Assembly (NCBI RefSeq): GCF_902806685.2 | Contig: NC_048554.1 | Coordinates: 558,001-622,000 of the forward strand | DNA from: Maniola hyperantus | Taxonomy: Eukaryota; Arthropoda; Insecta; Lepidoptera; Nymphalidae | Length of the DNA stretch: 64,000 nt | Reading direction: 5' to 3' | In this document: in pieces, positions 59,888 to 64,000 of the stretch | How the letters are laid out: each line of letters begins with the position of its first letter | Numbering within the stretch: the stretch's first letter is position 1 | The notes under the pieces: model-generated | The model's input: only the letters and a program-made list of their open reading frames with translations | The model's database searches: none | What the model was told of the DNA's origin: nothing | Translations under genes and position numbers: made by a program

Positions 59888-60182
59888 AAAACCGGTCGAA
59901 TGCAAGTTAGACTCACATACGAAGCAGTTCCGTACCATCATACAAGAAATAACACTTTTATTTTTTTATTTTTTCCTTGCGATTATTTTGAAAGTTTTAG
60001 TATTTGTTGTTATAGTGGCAATAGAAATACACATTCTGTTCAATTTTCAACTCTCTACCTATTACGGTTCACGAGATACAGCCTGCTGACAGACAGACGG
60101 ACAGACGGACGGACGGGGCCACAGCGGAGGCTTAATAATAGGGTCCTGTTGGCTCCCTTCGGGTACCGTTTCTGTTGCCGTT
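59888..60182 (+). mobile_element. Relative of repeat P
   Basis: AAAAACCGGTCGAATGCAAG start like P, but the body is different: ACGGTTCACGAGATACAGCC, (GACG)n run, TAATAGGGTCCTGTTGGC, TTCGGGTACC. A second copy is at 60212-60475. Confidence 0.65.
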
Positions 60183-60211
60183 ATAATAACAAATAATTAA
60201 AAAAATTAAAA

Positions 60212-60475
60212 TGGCCGCCATGAAAATCAAAAAGTTTTATTTCTTGTACAATGGTACGGAACCCTTTGTGAGTTTGACAAATTTAAACGGAACGTGTTTA
60301 TTTATGTATATTTGTGTATTTTATGTGTATTTTTGTTGCCGCTCGGCAATAGTTTGTGAAAATTTGAACTGTCTACCTAATACGGTTCATGAGATACAGC
60401 CCGCTGACAGACGGACGGACGGACAACGGAGGTTTAGTAATAGGGTCCCGATGGCACTCTTCGGGTACGGAAAAA
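60212..60475 (+). mobile_element. Relative of repeat P, second copy
   Basis: AATGGTACGGAACCCTTTGT, ACGGTTCATGAGATACAGCC, (GACG)n, TAATAGGGTCCCGATGGC, TTCGGGTACGGAAAAA. The two copies lie in tandem, about 30 bases apart. Confidence 0.65.
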
Positions 60476-60481
60476 TAATAT

Positions 60482-60850
60482 TTTATTTTATTTAACAGGA
60501 AAACTTACAGCTAATATGAAAAAATTAATAGGTAAAAACAAAAGAAGATTAAAGCTAATGACAAGTTTTCACAGATAGAATAAACATAAGAATAACAAAA
60601 AAAAACTCGACTGGGGGAGAGACAATTCAGGGAAAAGTAATAAAAAACGAGATACCCAACGAATTATTTAACTGAAGTATGAGCGTTAAAGAATTCATTG
60701 GCCAGAACTTTCCGAATAGTGGTACCAGTGATGCAGAATAGGTCCAAATTATTGTCATTTTTACAAATTTTATTAAACGATGAGGCAGATCTAAGCATAA
60801 ACGAGTTTCTACGAAAATTGGTATGCGTATGCGGTGTGTGAAACATTGAA
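60482..60850 (-). mobile_element. LINE-like 3' end with ORF tail
   Basis: Minus strand: frame 60846-60664 (MFHTPHTHTNFRRNSFMLRS, ASSFNKICKNDNNLDLFCIT, then TIRKVL) ends in a stop, then the 3' UTR that matches 56304-56516. HTNFRRNSFMLR resembles the last part of non-LTR ORF2 (weak similarity from memory). Confidence 0.6.
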
Positions 60851-61104
60851 CTACTAAAACAGTTTTTTGTAATTAATGTTTTTTGTAAGTAATGTACTAC
60901 TAAAACAGTTTTTTATCTCTAAGCGCTTTCTTGCGCGACGCCACTCCGAGTTGGTCGGACGACGCGCCTATGAAAATCTTTTTATGGCGCACAAAATAAA
61001 TAAAGCTTCATACGTGATTTGGAAGCGGCTCCGGTCACGGCGCGTTAACGGGCCGACTCCGGATCTACGCCGATTATCATCTTCCTTCTTCCACTAAATC
61101 TAAA
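60851..61104. other. No gene seen
   Basis: A duplicated phrase TACTAAAACAGTTTTTT (60852 and 60898) and a 73-residue frame (60876-61097) with no motif I recognise. Confidence 0.35.
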
Positions 61105-61305
61105 TTTACATAGCGAAAAACTAACTGACTGTCTGATCTGTCAACACACAGTTCAAACCACTGAACGGATCGGGCTATTTCACATGTTGGCTGCATGCCT
61201 AGCTCTTATGACCCATCCGCTAAGATAGGATTTTTGAAAATTCCATCCCTAGGTAAAAGGGTAAAACAGGGGGTTGAAATTTGTGTATTTGGTCGCGACT
61301 TCGAC
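61105..61305 (+). mobile_element. Helitron B, degenerate
   Basis: AAAAACTAACTGACTGTCTG, CACAGTTCAAACCACTGAAC, AGGATTTTTGAAAATTCCAT. The 3' end is reduced to GGTCGCGACTTCG. Confidence 0.65.
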
Positions 61306-61392
61306 TGATACTTTGTTCTCATGACCGAATTTCGGCCCCGGCAGCCAAACATAACGGATACTAGCCAACTACACAGGAAATCAGCACTTCAG

Positions 61393-61870
61393 CCGTGATA
61401 GCCTAGTGGTTACGACGTGCGCATCCTATTCGGAAGATCGGGGTTCAATTCCGGGCACGTAAACGTACCTCTAATTTTAGTTATGTAAAATATATCACTT
61501 GCTTTAATTGTGAAGAAAAACGTCGTGTGGAAATCGGCTTGCCTGAGAATTCTCCATAATGTTCTCAAATGTGTGTAAAGTCTGCAAAACCGCACTTGGC
61601 CATCGTAGTGGTAGGCAAGTAGACTATGGCCAAACCCTTCTCATTCTAAGAGGAAATTTCTGCTCTGTAGGTATAGTAAGAATTACAACATGGGGTTCTT
61701 CAAGGGGCGGACCAACAAATTCCTGAAAGGCCGGCAACGCATTGGTGGTTCCTCTGGTACTGCAAATGTTTATGGGCGGCGGTAATCAATTAACATCAGG
61801 AGGCCTGCTCGTTTGCTCGCTATTTTTATAAAAAAAAGTAGGCCATGGGTTGATGGTGACGATTAGGCTC
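61393..61870 (+). mobile_element. SINE S1 split by a Jockey-like LINE end
   Basis: GTGATAGCCTAGTGGTTACG head to GTAGGTATAGTAAG, then the LINE end, then CCATGGGTTGATGGTGACG (S1 tail). Confidence 0.85.
61684..61843 (+). mobile_element. Jockey-like LINE 3' end inside SINE S1
   Basis: ACAACATGGGGTTCTTCAAG, GGGCGGACCAACAAATTCCT, GGCGGCGGTAATCAATTAAC, A run at 61831-61837. Border words TAGTAAG and AAGTAGG are similar but not a clean duplication. Confidence 0.8.
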
Positions 61871-61874
61871 TAAG

Positions 61875-61960
61875 ATCATGGGCTACACGAGCAAAACCGT
61901 GGGCTGAAGCAAACCCATGGGCTGAAGCAAACCCGTGGGCTGTAGCAAACAATAAAATAA
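61875..61960. repeat. Short tandem repeat, unit about 19 bp
   Basis: CCGTGGGCTGAAGCAAACC, CATGGGCTGAAGCAAACC, CGTGGGCTGTAGCAAAC: three units. Confidence 0.8.
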
Positions 61961-62121
61961 CCGCTGCTTTCGAATTCAATAAACACATCCGCTATAATCG
62001 TAAAAAATAACATCTTGATTATGACATCAAGAATTTATGTTCGGGTTCCAACAAGGCTCCAACCTCCATGTAGTAGAGTAGGTATAGGAACATATCGCTC
62101 ATAATTTTCTGTTGTTTGTTA

Positions 62122-62573
62122 CAAAAAACCGGCCAAGTGCGAGTCAGGCTCGCGCAACGAGAGTTCCGTACTACAGTCGTATTTTTTCGACACGTTGCAC
62201 GATAATTAAAGAACTATGATGCATAAAAATCTGTTTTAGAATGCACAGGTGAAGGAAGCCCTTTCATATTATATCCCACTTGATATAGCTATCTTACTTA
62301 GAAAATTGAAAATACTAAGTAATTATTAGTTCATGAACACGATTTAATTTTTTGTGTGTGATGTAACCACAAATTCACGGTTTTCCGATTTTTCCCCTAA
62401 TGTCTGCTATAAGACCTACCTACCTGCCAAATTTCATGATTCTAGGTCAACGGGAAGTAGGTACCCTGTAGATTTCTTGACAGACAGACATACAGACAGA
62501 CCGACGTCAGACAGACAACAAAGTGATCATATAAGGATTCCGTTTTTCCTTTTGAGGTACGGAACCCTAAAAA
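62122..62573 (+). mobile_element. Repeat P, full length
   Basis: AAAAAACCGGCCAAGTGCGA to GGTACGGAACCCTAAAAA. Confidence 0.9.
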
Positions 62574-62779
62574 CGACACTCTATGATAATATACCATTAT
62601 TTATGGTGTATTTACGCCCACTGCACCGGCGAGAATAAATACCTACTTAATGACAAACGAATGACATTCGACCCAATAACATATTTACGATCTAGTTATT
62701 TTGTCCATTTGATTTATAATCTAGACTAGCGGATACCCGGCCGGCGTCGTGTGCTAGCCTACGCTAAAAAACTACGCTA
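62574..62779. other. No feature seen
   Basis: Unique, AT-rich. Confidence 0.35.
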
Positions 62780-62945
62780 GACATCATCATCATCATCAGC
62801 ATCAACCAATAGACGTCCACAGCTGGACATAGGTCTCTTGTAGGGACTTCCACACGCCACGGTCTTGCGCCGCCTGCGACTCGTCTGTCGGTGCGAGGTC
62901 GCCATTCTAGCACCTACCAACCATTCCAGCACGCTAGACCAGATT
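62780..62945 (-). mobile_element. RTE-like LINE 3' end, deleted
   Basis: CATCATCATCATCAGCATCA, CAATAGACGTCCACAGCTGG, ACACGCCACGGTCTTGCGCC, then a deletion to GTGCGAGGTCGCCATTCTAG. Confidence 0.8.
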
Positions 62946-63084
62946 ACGCTAAAAAAGTGTGCCTAATGCATTGTTCTAGTTCTCTAAAATCATCTTCGCA
63001 TTATTGCCTTTCTAATGAAACCGTTTTGGGACACATCGGTTGCATTGTTTCTTATTGTCATTTCCCAGGTCTTTCACTATACCT

Positions 63085-63252
63085 ACCCATGCAAAAATGC
63101 ATGGTTTGTTGGTTTGTCCTTCAATTTTGCCTGGGTATAGTTAAAGACATAGGAGTAACATAGGCTACTTTTTATGCCGGAAAATCCCAAGAGTTCCCAC
63201 GGGATTTTTATACAACTTAGATCGACGCGGACGTCGCGTGCGGATATCAGCT
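63085..63252 (+). mobile_element. Helitron A1, degenerate
   Basis: TTTGTTGGTTTGTCCTTCAA, GGCTACTTTTTATGCCGG, GAGTTCCCACGGGATTTTTA, GACGCGGACGTCGCGTGCGG. The CTAG end is gone. Confidence 0.7.
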
Positions 63253-63360
63253 ATTATGAAATAAGTAAATAAAATCAATTCATTTCATTTATTGCGAGAA
63301 CGCCATCTTGAAAGAATGTGTTTGAAAATTCGAGTGGCGTTTGAAATTCAGCCTCAAACC

Positions 63361-63791
63361 CACTGACTTATATATTACTTCGTATGGACAGGGCCATATT
63401 ATGACGACCGAAGAATGGCGGTATATCCACACCAAACAGTTAGGGTTTAAATAGCACAGATCGGGGACGGGCAGCAGCGTCTTTGATGCGAAAAGCCTAG
63501 CCCTGCGCTGACCAACCCGTGTGCCCAGCGTGGTCAGTATATGGGCAATACTCCCAATGAACAACGCCAACACACAAAGGCCCCCAGTTCCCAGTCGCCC
63601 TGCTATTCCCGATAGCGGGAAGTGGGTGGATGAGGAAGGCGGAGGATCGTGTGTGGTGGCGTGCTCTTGGGAAGGCCTATGTCCAGCAGTGGACGCAAAC
63701 AGGCTGATTGATTGATTGATGCTGATTTATTTGGTTCCAAAACCGTGAAAAATATTATTCGCTTGACCATATCTTGTCATTTATATCGATG
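63361..63791 (+). mobile_element. MITE M2 with 8-bp target-site duplication, split by an RTE end
   Basis: CTCAAACC at 63353-63360 and 63792-63799. CACTGACTTATATATTACTT start, CATTTATATCGATG end. The centre (63409-63720) is replaced by a LINE end. Confidence 0.85.
63409..63720 (+). mobile_element. RTE-like LINE 3' end, second subfamily
   Basis: The frame near its end reads EDRVWWRALGKAYVQQWTQT-G then stop, followed by (TGAT)n (63704-63720). It is the same kind of C-terminus as 5965-6265 but a distinct lineage with a different tail. Confidence 0.75.
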
Positions 63792-64000
63792 CTCAAACCG
63801 CAAATAATACGTAACCCATATAACAAACTGGGTTTTCCTTCACCTTCTTTTCTGTTACCATAATTTAAACAACGGATATGTTAGTTTATCTGTGCCCGTG
63901 TTCCCCGCGTCTCATAAACACTACACAAGATCAAAGAACGCATTTGCGTTAACTCATTCATAGTAACGGGTAACGTGTTATTTAGAACCCTTTCATGTTC
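63792..64000. other. No feature seen
   Basis: Unique sequence to the end of the window. Confidence 0.35.

Noticed and set aside
60100..60120. (GACG)n and (GACA)n runs as independent microsatellites
   Set aside because: They sit at fixed positions inside repeat P and its relative, so they are parts of those elements.
1..64000. A complete autonomous transposon, viral insertion or novel defence system
   Set aside because: I found no transposase, Rep/helicase, integrase, envelope or gag-like frame, and no cluster of intact ORFs. All LINE pieces are 3' ends.

Overview
The window looks like a piece of a ditrysian lepidopteran (butterfly or moth) nuclear genome. The evidence is the mix of repeats: tRNA-derived SINEs with A and B boxes, many short Helitron-like elements ending in GCGGACGAAGTCGCGGGCATC-AGCTAG (the type I recall as Lep1), 3' ends of RTE-like and Jockey-like LINEs, and several MITE families. 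I cannot name the species from sequence alone.

Only one intact protein-coding gene is convincing. It is a three-exon cytochrome P450 at 33544..35769 (+). Spliced, it gives an uninterrupted 510-residue protein with every diagnostic P450 motif. It most resembles the CYP6AE group of lepidopteran CYP6 enzymes, which are ER-anchored monooxygenases of xenobiotic and plant-toxin metabolism. Both introns carry transposon pieces, and a third element begins at its polyadenylation signals.

The rest is a dense, layered graveyard of mobile DNA. Region 1-12,000: SINEs, Helitrons in head-to-tail arrays, MITEs, and a minisatellite grown from the inside of a SINE (9.6-10.0 kb). Region 12,000-20,400: a Jockey reverse-transcriptase tail, foldback hairpin elements (14.86-15.17 kb) and an approximately 840-bp element with long inverted ends (18.2-19.1 kb). 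Region 20,400-32,900: LINE, SINE and Helitron fragments, a SINE split by a probable hAT MITE, GC-rich hairpin MITEs and a tRNA-like relic. Region 32,900-35,800: the P450 and its flank. Region 35,800-51,000: long copies of an approximately 440-bp repeat, a G-rich heptamer array (37.7 kb), a duplicated segment (42.0-42.6 kb), and nests with readable target-site duplications at 41.3, 49.5 and 50.3 kb. Region 51,000-64,000: more nested LINE, SINE and MITE insertions.

No transposase, Rep/helicase or full-length reverse transcriptase remains, so every element here is non-autonomous or dead. Most other open reading frames are chance frames through repeats.

Repeat names used below are my own labels: Helitron A1, A2, B, C; SINE S1-S3; repeat P; MITE M1-M9. 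Each family is described at its first good copy. I saw no CRISPR array, rRNA or convincing functional tRNA.
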